64,000 bases of DNA from JAUNBN01 sp036645935 (GTDB lineage: Bacteria > Bacillota > Clostridia > Oscillospirales > Ruminococcaceae): the NCBI GenBank assembly GCA_036645935.1, contig JAVXNE010000005.1:1-64000 (forward strand), read 5' to 3'. The position numbers and the translations under genes are program-made. Of the stretch, positions 32,862 through 41,306 are shown piece by piece; positions within the stretch are counted from its first letter, which is position 1; every line of letters starts with the position of its first letter. Under the pieces are notes generated by a model. The model made no database searches. It was given only the letters and a program-made list of their open reading frames with translations, and had not been told where the DNA came from.

Positions 32862-33710
32862 TCATGACCTTTTCTCGAAAAAGCGAATGTATTTTTCGGC
32901 TACCTCTTGCACATAACCGCGCTGCTTTTTAACAAGTACGGAAAGATGAGGTAATTTTTTTTCAGCCAGATCCATAACTGTGTGTCCAACAACATAAGAC
33001 GATATTTCGGTATTCACATTGATTTTCGCTACTCCGCGGGCGATGCATTCGCTTATCGTATTCTCAGGAACACCTGATCCTCCATGCAGCACAAGCGGAA
33101 TTTTGCACAGTGAATCGATTTCAGACAGAATGTCCAACCTGATGTTAGGCTCAGCTTTATACATGCCGTGCACCGTGCCCACCGAAACCGCAAGTGCATC
33201 TGTTCCTGTGGTTTTTACAAACTCAAGTGCAGCCTTGGGATCCGTGTACACCTCCCGGTCGCTTTCGTCGCCCTCATGAGACTGCAATCCGGCGGCAAGA
33301 GAGCCAAGCTCTGCTTCTACCGAAACTCCACAGGCGTGCGCCACATCGCATATTCGCGCGGTATTGGCAGCATTTTGCTCGAAAGGCAGCGCTGAACCAT
33401 CATACATTACCGAGCCAAATCCGGCTCTGATTGCCGCATAAACGATTTTCATGTCGCTGCAGTGGTCCAAGTGCAGACAAACCCGCATATCCCTGCTTTC
33501 CGACAGAGTCTTAGCAAGTGCATAGGCGTCCTCAAGAGACATGTTGTCAAGATACTTTGCTCCGAAAGCGGTTATGACTGATTCGCATCCCAAATTGAGA
33601 GCCGCGTCAACAACTCCGCGCATCGTCTCGTAATTATACACATTAAAAGATCCCACCGCATAGTGCTCGGCATAAGCCGTTTTCAGCATACTGTTAAAAT
33701 TAGTAAGCAT
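32862..33710 (-). CDS. Class II (zinc) fructose-bisphosphate aldolase family protein
   Basis: 282 aa. Typical motifs are VGSFNVYNYETMRGVVDAA, the zinc-binding HLDHC, VEAELGSLAAG, VGTVHGMY, LHGGSGVPENTI and KINVNTE. The family cleaves ketose phosphates to dihydroxyacetone phosphate and an aldehyde, including tagatose and fructose bisphosphates. Length and motifs are close to GatY/KbaY and FBA. Its start is three bases from the dehydrogenase stop, with only a weak ribosome site, so coupling is likely. It is probably dedicated to the operon's substrate. Confidence 0.92.
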   Translation of the reverse strand: MLTNFNSMLKTAYAEHYAVGSFNVYNYETMRGVVDAALNLGCESVITAFGAKYLDNMSLEDAYALAKTLSESRDMRVCLHLDHCSDMKIVYAAIRAGFGSVMYDGSALPFEQNAANTARICDVAHACGVSVEAELGSLAAGLQSHEGDESDREVYTDPKAALEFVKTTGTDALAVSVGTVHGMYKAEPNIRLDILSEIDSLCKIPLVLHGGSGVPENTISECIARGVAKINVNTEISSYVVGHTVMDLAEKKLPHLSVLVKKQRGYVQEVAEKYIRFFEKRS

Positions 33711-33712
33711 AT

Positions 33713-34810
33713 TTATCCGCGCACCGCCTCAAACCATGTTCTAAATTGCGCGTTGTTCAACACTTCTTTATTGACGATAAATTTAGCCTGACCGCCAGAC
33801 AAGAACGTCGCGATATCCTCCATGAGCAGATATGGCGAATTTGAGAGCGCATCAGAGGTCGTTCCGGCGATGTGAGTCGTCAGCGTGACATTGTCGAGCT
33901 TCAGGAAAGGCGAATCCTGTTCAATTGGTTCTGTTGTAAACACATCGAGCGCCGCGCCCATTATTTTCTTTTTCTCAAGAACTTCCGCCAACGCATTTTG
34001 ATCAACAAGACCTGCGCGGCCCGTATTGATGATATACGCAGTCGGTTTCATCATGCCAAGAAGCTTTGCGTTGATCATTCCTTTGTTTTCGTCGGTGAGT
34101 CTTGCGTGCAACGAGACAAAATCAGCGTTTTGGAACAGCTCCTCTAATCCAACGGGAGTGCAGCCGCTTGCAATAATGCGCTCTGGGTCGGTATACGGAT
34201 CATAAACAATCACATTGGTGTCAAATCCGGAGAGCTTCTTTGCTACCAGCGATCCGATGTATCCGAATCCGACAAGTCCAACTGTTTTTCCGTGCAGTTC
34301 CGGAATGAAGCCGTTATTTGCAAACGTCTTTCTCCACTCGCCGTTTTTAATCGCATTGTGGGCACGAGCGATGTTGCGGCACTCAGCAATCATCATTCCA
34401 ACGGCAAAATCCGAAACGGCATGAGCGTTTCTGCCCATAACATTGAAAACCAAAATTCCGCGTTTGGTGGCCTCATCCACGTTAACGTTCTCCAGCCCTG
34501 CGCGTGAAACTCCCACAATTCGCATCTCTGGCATCGCGTCCATCACCTTGGAAGACACCGGGATAAACAATCCGCAAAGCACATTTGCGCCATCTCCGTA
34601 TTTCATCACAAGAGGATCGCACGGCTCAATTTCAGGCCCCTTTTTTTCAACTTCAAGCCGTCTGTGCTGAAGCTGACCCCAATCGCCCTCCCAATCCCCT
34701 GAAAAAGCAACCTCTCCGAATTCAGACAGGTGCTTCTCCCATGCCGCCGAAAAACCCGCGGAAGGAATCATTGCATCTCCTAATAACAGTGCTTTAATCT
34801 TAGTTCCCAT
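33713..34810 (-). CDS. D-2-hydroxyacid dehydrogenase family protein
   Basis: 365 aa. The NAD-binding Rossmann motif is GLVGFGYIGSLVAKKLSGF, and the catalytic residues are visible in INTGRAGLVDQNALAEVL (Arg), FTTEP (Glu region) and THIAGTT (His). The family interconverts 2-hydroxyacids and 2-oxoacids, or reduces glyoxylate-type compounds. An unusual 100-residue N-terminal part with GDWEGDWGQLQHRRLEVEK distinguishes it from phosphoglycerate dehydrogenase. ATG 34810 follows GAGGAG. It is the first gene of the operon that faces the RpiR regulator. Confidence 0.88.
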   Translation of the reverse strand: MGTKIKALLLGDAMIPSAGFSAAWEKHLSEFGEVAFSGDWEGDWGQLQHRRLEVEKKGPEIEPCDPLVMKYGDGANVLCGLFIPVSSKVMDAMPEMRIVGVSRAGLENVNVDEATKRGILVFNVMGRNAHAVSDFAVGMMIAECRNIARAHNAIKNGEWRKTFANNGFIPELHGKTVGLVGFGYIGSLVAKKLSGFDTNVIVYDPYTDPERIIASGCTPVGLEELFQNADFVSLHARLTDENKGMINAKLLGMMKPTAYIINTGRAGLVDQNALAEVLEKKKIMGAALDVFTTEPIEQDSPFLKLDNVTLTTHIAGTTSDALSNSPYLLMEDIATFLSGGQAKFIVNKEVLNNAQFRTWFEAVRG

Positions 34811-35118
34811 TTTGTTTCTCCTCAATAGTCTGATAATAATAAGGCGATATTTTGGAATTAGTTCTAACACGCGAAACTGTCTTGTATGTGAGAGAGGTAA
34901 AATCCACAACCGAATATTAAGAACAGGGACAAAGTTTTATTCACCACAGCTCTACATCCTGCCAACATTTGCGGATGGCTCGTCCTCTGAAAACTCGGAA
35001 ATGCACTCCGGCATTTGTTTTAGGCAAAACAGCCGTCAATCTAAAATTACAACCCCCTACTCTGACTCTGTGCATACGATAACTGAATGTAATCAACATT
35101 TGTTGACTAACCATATTG
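34811..35118. other. Upstream region of the dehydrogenase-aldolase-kinase operon
   Basis: No gene is seen. The palindrome CAACATTTGTTG (35094-35105) lies near the RpiR-type sites and may be part of the control region. I could not find a convincing -35/-10 pair for the minus-strand operon. Confidence 0.4.
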
Positions 35119-35163
35119 TAGATATACTACTGTGTGTGTGTACATGATAGTAGTATATCTACC
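35119..35163. promoter_or_regulatory. Paired inverted sites, candidate RpiR operator
   Basis: GTAGATATACTACT (35119-35132) and its exact reverse complement AGTAGTATATCTAC (35150-35163) are separated by 17 bases. Each arm is itself a GTAG-N5-CTAC dyad, so this looks like two inverted protein-binding sites and not a hairpin. It lies between the RpiR gene and the divergent operon. Confidence 0.6.
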
Positions 35164-35255
35164 TGTGAATATATCACCCTTGTTTTATGTTGTCAAGCTC
35201 TGTTTGAGCGGCATTTGATAAATGTGCGGGAATGCGATACAATTAACACAATGTA

Positions 35256-35285
35256 TTGTCAATTACAACATGTGATTTTTATAGT
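35256..35285 (+). promoter_or_regulatory. Possible promoter of the RpiR gene
   Basis: TTGTCA (35256-35261), 18 bases, TATAGT (35280-35285). It is about 60 bases upstream of the start codon. Moderate match. Confidence 0.4.
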
Positions 35286-35346
35286 TCCGGTCAGCTTAAC
35301 CCCGCATGTAAATTGAAAGCAAATAACTTATTTCTGGTGAAGAATT

Positions 35347-36195
35347 ATGACCGATCACATTTTTTCTCTGATACGGACAAAATACAACACTCTTTCCGAA
35401 TCCCAACAGATTGTTGCCAACTATATTCTGAAAAATGCCGAAAAGGTTATGACGAGCTCATTGGGAGATCTTGCAAGTGCATGCTCCGTCAGTGAGCCAA
35501 CCGTATTTCGGTTTTTGCGCAAGCTTGGTTTTGATTCATATCAAGTCTTTCGCGTGAATATAGCGCAAGAGCTTTCTCGCAGCAAACCCGACCCAATTTA
35601 TGAAGATGTGCTGCAATCCGACGGCACGGAAGCTATAATCACAAAGGTTATTGCCTCGACGGCCCGGGCTATTCAGGATTCCGAACAGGTGATTGATCCG
35701 CATGAACTAACCGCCGTATGCAACTCGCTTCTCACTGCAAGACAGACCTTGATTGTCGGCATCGGAGCCTCCGCAGCTCCTGCGTTCGATTTGCGTCACA
35801 AGCTGTTGAAACTGGGATTTAACACTAACTACACTCACGATCCTCACTTGATGAACATTATGTGCGGAAACCTTGCGGAAAACGATCTTGTCGTTGCTTT
35901 CTCTCATTCGGGTGAAAGCCGCGAAATATTAGACGGGGTCAAACTCGCATTATCGGAAAACTGCACCGTCGTTGCTATCACAAGCTACCCAAACTCGACC
36001 TTGGCCACTCTTGCCACACACCTTTTGTTGAGCTCATCACAGGAAACGCACTTTCGCTCCGACGCGATGATCTCCAGGATTATTCAAATGACAATCATTG
36101 ACATGATTTACATCTCGCTTGCGCTTAAAATGGGAGATTCGGCTATTTCAAATATAGACCGCTCAAGAATTGCCGTAGCCAACAACAAAACCTAA
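35347..36195 (+). CDS. MurR/RpiR-family transcriptional regulator
   Basis: 282 aa. The N-terminal HTH_6 domain includes LGDLASACSVSEPTVFRFLR and the C-terminal SIS domain includes LIVGIGASAAPAFDLRHKLL and VVAFSHSGESREILDGVKLA. SIS domains bind sugar phosphates, which alter DNA binding. It is divergent from the dehydrogenase-aldolase-kinase operon with strong paired dyads between them, so control of that operon by a phosphorylated intermediate is likely. The ribosome site (GGTGAAG) is weak. Confidence 0.93.
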   Translation: MTDHIFSLIRTKYNTLSESQQIVANYILKNAEKVMTSSLGDLASACSVSEPTVFRFLRKLGFDSYQVFRVNIAQELSRSKPDPIYEDVLQSDGTEAIITKVIASTARAIQDSEQVIDPHELTAVCNSLLTARQTLIVGIGASAAPAFDLRHKLLKLGFNTNYTHDPHLMNIMCGNLAENDLVVAFSHSGESREILDGVKLALSENCTVVAITSYPNSTLATLATHLLLSSSQETHFRSDAMISRIIQMTIIDMIYISLALKMGDSAISNIDRSRIAVANNKT

Positions 36196-36861
36196 ATTAA
36201 ATTTGCTTCGACTCCAACTTTCAGATATTATCGTCCTCAGGCCATTCTCTAACTGTTATGTCTGAACCGCGTACCACTGTTTCTGTGCGTGCCTTGTCTT
36301 ATAACTGCAACTTGTACTAAATCCGCCAAACATCTCCACCTGTCATCAGTTATCCGAAGATTTGCAAAAAAAGAATCGGGCAAAAACGCTACGCCGATAA
36401 ACATGTTTTACATGCTTGTGATTTGCCATAGGATGCGCACCATGTATCCTATGGCTTTTCTCCGCCAAAAATCTTGCCAACAACCTTAAATCAAGCATCC
36501 ATCATTCCATCATTCTGTTTGGACATGTTCGCACCTCATTTGTGGGATGTCACTTAGAACCCCGGTGTATCCCTTTAACGATAAGTAAAGGCTTTGCCTG
36601 CATAGTGTTTTCAGAGAGTGTTTAATAACCTATTCGTGCACTTCACGGCAAAACTGGCTGTTTCGCTTATTTGCGATAAATCTCCGCTCTTGTACAGTAT
36701 GATGCGTCGTTTTATGCTGAACATAAGAAATAACCGCCTGCATTTGCAGCTTAGGTGCGTGGCTAGTAACTTTTATATACTGTGAATCAAATGAGCAATT
36801 TGCCGTGCGTTCACTCATATCGACTGTTTTTCGTCGATAGCCGATAATCATACTTATAAGT

Positions 36862-36901
36862 AGCACCGCCCTACTGATTTTCAGGTCAGTAGGGCGGTGC
36901 T
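36862..36901 (+). terminator. Strong intrinsic terminator
   Basis: AGCACCGCCCTACTGA (36862-36877) pairs perfectly with TCAGTAGGGCGGTGCT (36886-36901), loop 8 bases, followed by TTTTAG. It is 670 bases beyond the nearest upstream plus-strand gene, so it either ends an unrecognised transcript or is a relic. Confidence 0.75.
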
Positions 36902-37359
36902 TTTAGTCGCAAATCAATTCTGACGGTAGAATTTCATCGGTTATCCGTCTGCTGTAACACTGATAATCTTAATTTTTGCAAACATCCTTATCACGGGGAG
37001 CACAGCGCACGTTCCATTTTGTTGTCACCGCACATACAGACTATCTGCAATCTTTTCGCTTGAAATCCGTCATCTGAAATCTGATCTGATAAGTTTTTTG
37101 GTGTCGGCAACGGGATACGCTGTCTATCATGCCGATGGCTCTGACACCGATAACCCAAACCTGTTGCGGTTAGCGGATATATCTGCTAATCGTTCATGCC
37201 GTTTATCAGTATTTCCCTTCGTTAGTAACAGACAGCCGGAGTTTTTGTAGCAGAACCACTTTGGGCAAATATGTAAGCTTTCTAAACTCAAAAAGGGCGT
37301 AGACTTCGCTGAATATCACAGCGAAGCGCCATGCTCGAACGCTTATGCACGATACATTT

Positions 37360-37392
37360 CCATCAAGATGCTTTTTAAAAGCATCTTGATGG
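37360..37392. repeat. 33-base palindrome
   Basis: Two 16-base arms, CCATCAAGATGCTTTT (37360-37375) and its exact reverse complement (37377-37392), around a single central base. It lies 180 bases after the end of the HAD gene on the minus strand and could end that operon. The short AT centre would allow cruciform or hairpin formation. Confidence 0.55.
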
Positions 37393-37575
37393 GTTCATTA
37401 TTGAAAGCTTAATGACACCTTTGTTTTCTTCATCTGCGCGGCGGAACCGGGGAAGCAGTATGTAACTCTCCGCACCGCTGCTCTTATGTATATGTGAAAA
37501 TGTTAAACAAAACTATGGCCGCTGAGAATATGACAGCAAGAATGAGAATTGCGACGTCACCGCGCGTCACAGTGT

Positions 37576-38439
37576 TTATTCCATATCAAGGTCGAGTTTA
37601 AGTTGCTCATATCCCGCGCACAGCGAATCAAGCGAATCGAGCAGTTCCCCTACCCCGCCTTGAAGACAAGATTTAAGCGTTATATCCGCAAACGCCCGCA
37701 CTTCGGGAGGCGCGTCGGAAACCGCCGCTGCGTATCCTGCCGCATCGAGCATTGCGATATCGTTGTAGTAATCTCCGACTGCAACCGTGTCTGCCATGCC
37801 AACCCCGAGCAATTCGGCAAGCTTGCGAAGTCCCGACCCCTTATTGACCTCAATCGGAACCAATTCAAAATAAATATCTCCGGTCCGGACAAAGGTGTAG
37901 CGTCGATATCTCTCGTCGTCTGCTATGCGCTTTTCAATGAAAACGCTCAAATGGTTGATATGCTCCGGAGTACCGGCAAAGAGGACTTTGTTCCAGCCAT
38001 CTTCGGCGGAATCCATGTCCACCAACGTGAACGGTATGTGCTCCACCTGTGTGTGGTTGATAACCTGCTCATTGGTGCGAACAGCCAAAATATCTCCGCT
38101 CTTGTGCAGCTCAATCCCGATTTCCGGAAACTCGGCTGCAAGTTCAATCACAAGCTCTCGCGCCGCATTGTCGAGAGTTCTCTCATAAAGGATCTTTTCG
38201 GTTTCAAAATCATATATCATACTTCCGTTGCACAAAATCACGGGCGCACTCGGAGTTATCCAATTGACATAATTGCGAACCGATGGAATACTGCGTCCTG
38301 TCGCCACTGTGAAGCGCCCGCCGCGGCCGACGAATCTCTCTATGGCGTCGAGATTTTGCTTCGGTATCCCATATCCGGCGCGCAGCAACGTGCCATCGAT
38401 ATCAGACACGACCAACATGTCTTTGATGCTCTCAGCCAT
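37576..38439 (-). CDS. HAD-superfamily hydrolase, Cof-type phosphatase
   Basis: 287 aa. Motif I is VVSDIDGTLL with the nucleophilic Asp, and motif IV is VAVGDYYNDIAMLDAAGYA, with the Cof subfamily lysine in NKGSGLRKLAELLG. Such cytoplasmic phosphatases dephosphorylate sugar phosphates, FMN or PLP. AAGGAG precedes ATG 38439. It overlaps the RluD-family gene by eight bases and is the last gene of the long minus-strand housekeeping block. The substrate is unknown. Confidence 0.9.
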   Translation of the reverse strand: MAESIKDMLVVSDIDGTLLRAGYGIPKQNLDAIERFVGRGGRFTVATGRSIPSVRNYVNWITPSAPVILCNGSMIYDFETEKILYERTLDNAARELVIELAAEFPEIGIELHKSGDILAVRTNEQVINHTQVEHIPFTLVDMDSAEDGWNKVLFAGTPEHINHLSVFIEKRIADDERYRRYTFVRTGDIYFELVPIEVNKGSGLRKLAELLGVGMADTVAVGDYYNDIAMLDAAGYAAAVSDAPPEVRAFADITLKSCLQGGVGELLDSLDSLCAGYEQLKLDLDME

Positions 38440-39373
38440 TGTTTGCTCCTTTCGAGAGAGTGCTGGCAAAATTTTCAAAATACTCCGGCGGAGCGCTGTC
38501 AAATTCGAGATACTCTCCGCTCACCGGATGTATAAATCCAAGCGTTCTGGCGTGCAAACACTGGCCGCCAAGGCTCTTTGGTGTTGTTCGCGGTCCATAA
38601 ACGGTATCTCCCGCGACGGGATGCCCGATATGCGCCATATGCACACGTATCTGATGAGTGCGCCCTGTCTCCAATCGAAGTTTCAATCTCGTATAGCTTC
38701 CGTAACGCTCAATAACCTCAAAGTGAGTCACTGCGCTCTTGCTGTTTCTGTCGGTGACGCAGTATTTCTTTCTGTCGCGCAAACTGCGGCCGATCGGCGC
38801 ATCTATTGTGCCCGAATTCTGCTTGATATTACCGTGCACTATCGCCTCGTAAACTCGGTTCATGTCGTGTCGCGCTATCTGCTCCGCGAGGGAGCGGTGT
38901 GCCATGTCATTTTTAGCGACAACGAGCAGTCCGCTGGTGTTTTTGTCGATTCGATGCACAATTCCGGGACGCAGAACCCCGTTTATTCCGGAAAGACTGT
39001 CCCCGCAATGCGCGAGAAGCGCGTTGACAAGCGTGCCGTCGCGATTTCCGACGGCAGGATGCACAACCATACCCCGCGGCTTGTCGATGACGAGCAAATC
39101 ACTGTCCTCATACACGACAACAAGCGGAATATCCTGTGCCTGTGTACCTAAAGACGCCGGTTGCGGCATCGTGACGGCCACCGTGTCGCCTGTCTTCAAT
39201 CTTCTGTTCTTCACACCCAGCTGACCACAGACCTCAACATTGCCGTTTTCAATCAGCCTGACGGCGGCGTTGCGCGACAGCTCGGCTATTCGCTCGCACA
39301 AAAACAAATCCAAGCGCACGCCGACATCCTGTTCCGACACTGTCAGCTCGCGTCTGTCGTCATTCTCGTTCAT
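38432..39373 (-). CDS. RluA/RluD-family pseudouridine synthase
   Basis: 313 aa. An N-terminal S4 RNA-binding domain (VGVRLDLFLCERIAELSRNA) is followed by the catalytic domain with HRIDKNTSGLLVVAKND, the family's HRLD motif holding the catalytic Asp. It isomerises uridines in 23S rRNA or tRNA; RluD-type specificity is the usual assignment but not certain. The ATG at 39373 overlaps the lspA stop as ATGA. lspA-rluD pairing is common in Bacillota. Confidence 0.93.
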   Translation of the reverse strand: MNENDDRRELTVSEQDVGVRLDLFLCERIAELSRNAAVRLIENGNVEVCGQLGVKNRRLKTGDTVAVTMPQPASLGTQAQDIPLVVVYEDSDLLVIDKPRGMVVHPAVGNRDGTLVNALLAHCGDSLSGINGVLRPGIVHRIDKNTSGLLVVAKNDMAHRSLAEQIARHDMNRVYEAIVHGNIKQNSGTIDAPIGRSLRDRKKYCVTDRNSKSAVTHFEVIERYGSYTRLKLRLETGRTHQIRVHMAHIGHPVAGDTVYGPRTTPKSLGGQCLHARTLGFIHPVSGEYLEFDSAPPEYFENFASTLSKGANNG

Positions 39374-39876
39374 TCGCAATGGGGAGGCGGAGGGCCGTTA
39401 TCCTTGCTGTTTTCAAAGAGCGGCGCTTCTTGTTTTGAAAGCAACAAATACGCACAAACGATCACTGCACCTATTGTCACACAGCAATCGGCGACGTTAA
39501 ACACAGGGAATTCCACAAAAAGAAAGTGAAAAAAATCAGTCACATAGCCATATGCAACTCGGTCATAGAGATTACCTATTCCTCCTGCTGTCACGAGAAT
39601 GGCCGCAGCAGTGAGCCACCGTGAGGCGAATTTCTTAAAAAAAAGCAACCAGAGCAATCCGAAAACAAGCGCAAACGTTAGAACGATAAGCAGTCCGGTG
39701 CTGTTTTTGAGTATTCCAAATGCAGCGCCGCTGTTTCCGCCCTCGAGCAGACGCAATTCTATAACTCCCGGAATGAGCGTCACTGTGCGCCCGTTCGCCA
39801 AAAGCGCTTCAAAGAGTATCTTTGAAGCGCGATCAAGCGCTATTAACGATATCAGGGCAAATGCGGTTGCAATCAT
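39370..39876 (-). CDS. lspA: Lipoprotein signal peptidase (signal peptidase II)
   Basis: 168 aa with four predicted membrane helices. It removes signal peptides from prolipoproteins in the membrane, for example the binding protein at 13658-14674. Catalytic aspartates are visible in GGIGNLYDRV and VFNVADCCVTIGA, and the conserved N-terminal LDRASKILFE and NSGAAFGI are present. AGGAGA precedes the ATG. It is coupled to the pseudouridine synthase gene and separated from divIVA by a hairpin at 39895-39926. Confidence 0.96.
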   Translation of the reverse strand: MIATAFALISLIALDRASKILFEALLANGRTVTLIPGVIELRLLEGGNSGAAFGILKNSTGLLIVLTFALVFGLLWLLFFKKFASRWLTAAAILVTAGGIGNLYDRVAYGYVTDFFHFLFVEFPVFNVADCCVTIGAVIVCAYLLLSKQEAPLFENSKDNGPPPPHCE

Positions 39877-39894
39877 ATTATCTCCTGTATCAAA

Positions 39895-39926
39895 GGTATA
39901 GCGGTGCCATAAAACACCGCTATACC
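39895..39926 (-). terminator. Hairpin between divIVA and lspA
   Basis: GGTATAGCGGTG (39895-39906) pairs perfectly with CACCGCTATACC (39915-39926), 12 bp with an 8-base loop, in an 87-base gap. There is only a short T tract, so it probably attenuates transcription or stabilises the upstream message. Confidence 0.6.
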
Positions 39927-39962
39927 CAAAACTGCTATTAGTGGCATCATTTAAAACAGCGC

Positions 39963-40730
39963 CTATTCAGCACCAAAAGTGAAGCTTTCACCGAAATCAA
40001 GTTTACCGAAACGGTTGCCCTTATCATCCGACTCAGCGGAAAAAGGGACGGCTGTTTTGGCACTGCCGGAGCGCTCAACTTCGCGCAAAACCACTCGCTC
40101 GGTCTTGTCGGCAGGCTTGACGTCGTCGAACTCCGGAAATGCAAAATCGGAATCCTGTGTCTGCGCTACCGTTTCAATAGAAGCAAGGTCTGCCATCGCT
40201 GAAGTGGCTTCATCAGTGACGGAATCCTGATCCGTCGTCTCGTAGTCGGAATCGTCTTCAGGCAGTTCGCTTAATGACTCAAGATGCTTCTTATAAGTAT
40301 TGAGGACGTTATTTTTAAAATCAGAAACCTGCTTCTTGAGTGTTTTAAGCGTGGCTTCTTCCCGCGCGACCTTAGTGGAAATCTCGCCTACAATTTCGTC
40401 GGACTGTGATTGCGCAGTGTTGACGAGCTGCTCTGCCTGCGCTGTCGCGGCGGCAACCATCTGCTCGCTCTTTGCGTGCGCTTCAGACAGCATCTGATCT
40501 TTCATCTTCTCCGCCGTCACAAGCACTGAACGCAGAGCATCCCCATCCTCGCGATAGTTGTCCATTTTCTCAGCCATCTCGCGCATCTTTTTCTCTGCTG
40601 TGTCTTTGTCGGATATCAATTTCTCAATCTGGTCGGCGATTTGTGAAAGGAATCCGTCGACGTCCTCCGGATTGTATCCGCGCACAATCCTCTCGAACTC
40701 GGTGTCGCGAATTTCTTTAGGTGAAAACAT
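39963..40730 (-). CDS. DivIVA-domain cell-division protein
   Basis: 255 aa. The N-terminal DivIVA lipid-binding segment reads FSPKEIRDTEFERIVRGYNP and EDVDGFLSQIADQIEKL. It is followed by a long coiled coil (to about residue 160), then an acidic, probably disordered C-terminal tail. DivIVA proteins gather at curved membrane near division sites and recruit partners. AGGAGG precedes the ATG. It lies downstream of sepF in the usual ylm-type arrangement. Symbol divIVA would fit, but GpsB-like paralogues exist. Confidence 0.93.
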   Translation of the reverse strand: MFSPKEIRDTEFERIVRGYNPEDVDGFLSQIADQIEKLISDKDTAEKKMREMAEKMDNYREDGDALRSVLVTAEKMKDQMLSEAHAKSEQMVAAATAQAEQLVNTAQSQSDEIVGEISTKVAREEATLKTLKKQVSDFKNNVLNTYKKHLESLSELPEDDSDYETTDQDSVTDEATSAMADLASIETVAQTQDSDFAFPEFDDVKPADKTERVVLREVERSGSAKTAVPFSAESDDKGNRFGKLDFGESFTFGAE

Positions 40731-40772
40731 TTAAATAATCCTCCTCGGCTTATGTATGTCGAATCTCTTAAA

Positions 40773-41216
40773 CTAAAAGTATACTCCACTGTTTTCGAGC
40801 TCGTCCAGCAAATCTCCGACAATTCCGACGTTGTATGGCGTGATGATAAAGGTGCTGTTCGCCACGCGCTTGATCTGGCCGTTATTCGCGTAAGCAACTC
40901 CTGACAAAAAGTCGACAAGCCGGCGCGACACATTTTTCTCTGTGGACTCGAGGTTGAGCACCACTGTGCGCTTGTTATTGAGATGGTCGGCAATTCCGCT
41001 CGCGTCGTCAAAACGCTCGGGTTTCACGAGAACAACCTCAAGCTGCGTCGTTGCGTTTATATTGACTATCTTGTTGCTGCGCTTGGGGTTTTCTTTAGAG
41101 ACAAATACCGAATTGTCATAATCCGAAAAATCTTTTGACCCCTCTTCCGCTGTTTCGACATCGTCATCGATTTCCCCAAGCCCGAAGAGTTCACCAATTT
41201 TAGAAATGAATCCCAT
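40773..41216 (-). CDS. sepF: Cell division protein SepF
   Basis: 147 aa. The N-terminal amphipathic helix GFISKIGELFGLG anchors SepF to the membrane. After an acidic linker, the C-terminal domain (VVLVKPERFDDASGIADHLN, RTVVLNLESTEKNVSRRLVD, STFIITPYNV) polymerises and tethers FtsZ. ATG 41216 follows GGGGGT. It is followed by divIVA and preceded by an HlyD-like adaptor gene instead of ylmE. Confidence 0.95.
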   Translation of the reverse strand: MGFISKIGELFGLGEIDDDVETAEEGSKDFSDYDNSVFVSKENPKRSNKIVNINATTQLEVVLVKPERFDDASGIADHLNNKRTVVLNLESTEKNVSRRLVDFLSGVAYANNGQIKRVANSTFIITPYNVGIVGDLLDELENSGVYF

Positions 41217-41306
41217 TATGCTACCCCCAAATGCATTTCGTGCGCTGCAAAAGCTGTACATTCAGCTTGTATTATCGCTTAATTTCGCTTAAATGTCAAC
41301 ATTGGT

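Larger units (their letters stand above)
36196..37575. other. 1.4-kb hairpin-rich region without a convincing gene
   Basis: No open frame here has both a ribosome site and recognisable protein sequence. The longest, a minus-strand frame at 36630-36866, encodes a basic 78-residue product of unknown kind. The stretch is visibly richer in A+T than the housekeeping genes beside it. It contains a classical terminator (36862-36901), a 33-base near-perfect palindrome (37360-37392) and a smaller hairpin (37304-37326). It may be a decayed mobile element, an unrecognised RNA gene or spacer. Confidence 0.45.

Noticed and set aside
36630..36866. 78-codon minus-strand frame in the hairpin-rich region
   Set aside because: Low-complexity basic product, no ribosome site; it could be a remnant, but I cannot support a gene.
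37549..38535. 328-codon plus-strand frame over the HAD gene
   Set aside because: Antisense to a clear HAD phosphatase and the start of the pseudouridine synthase overlap. No recognisable domain.
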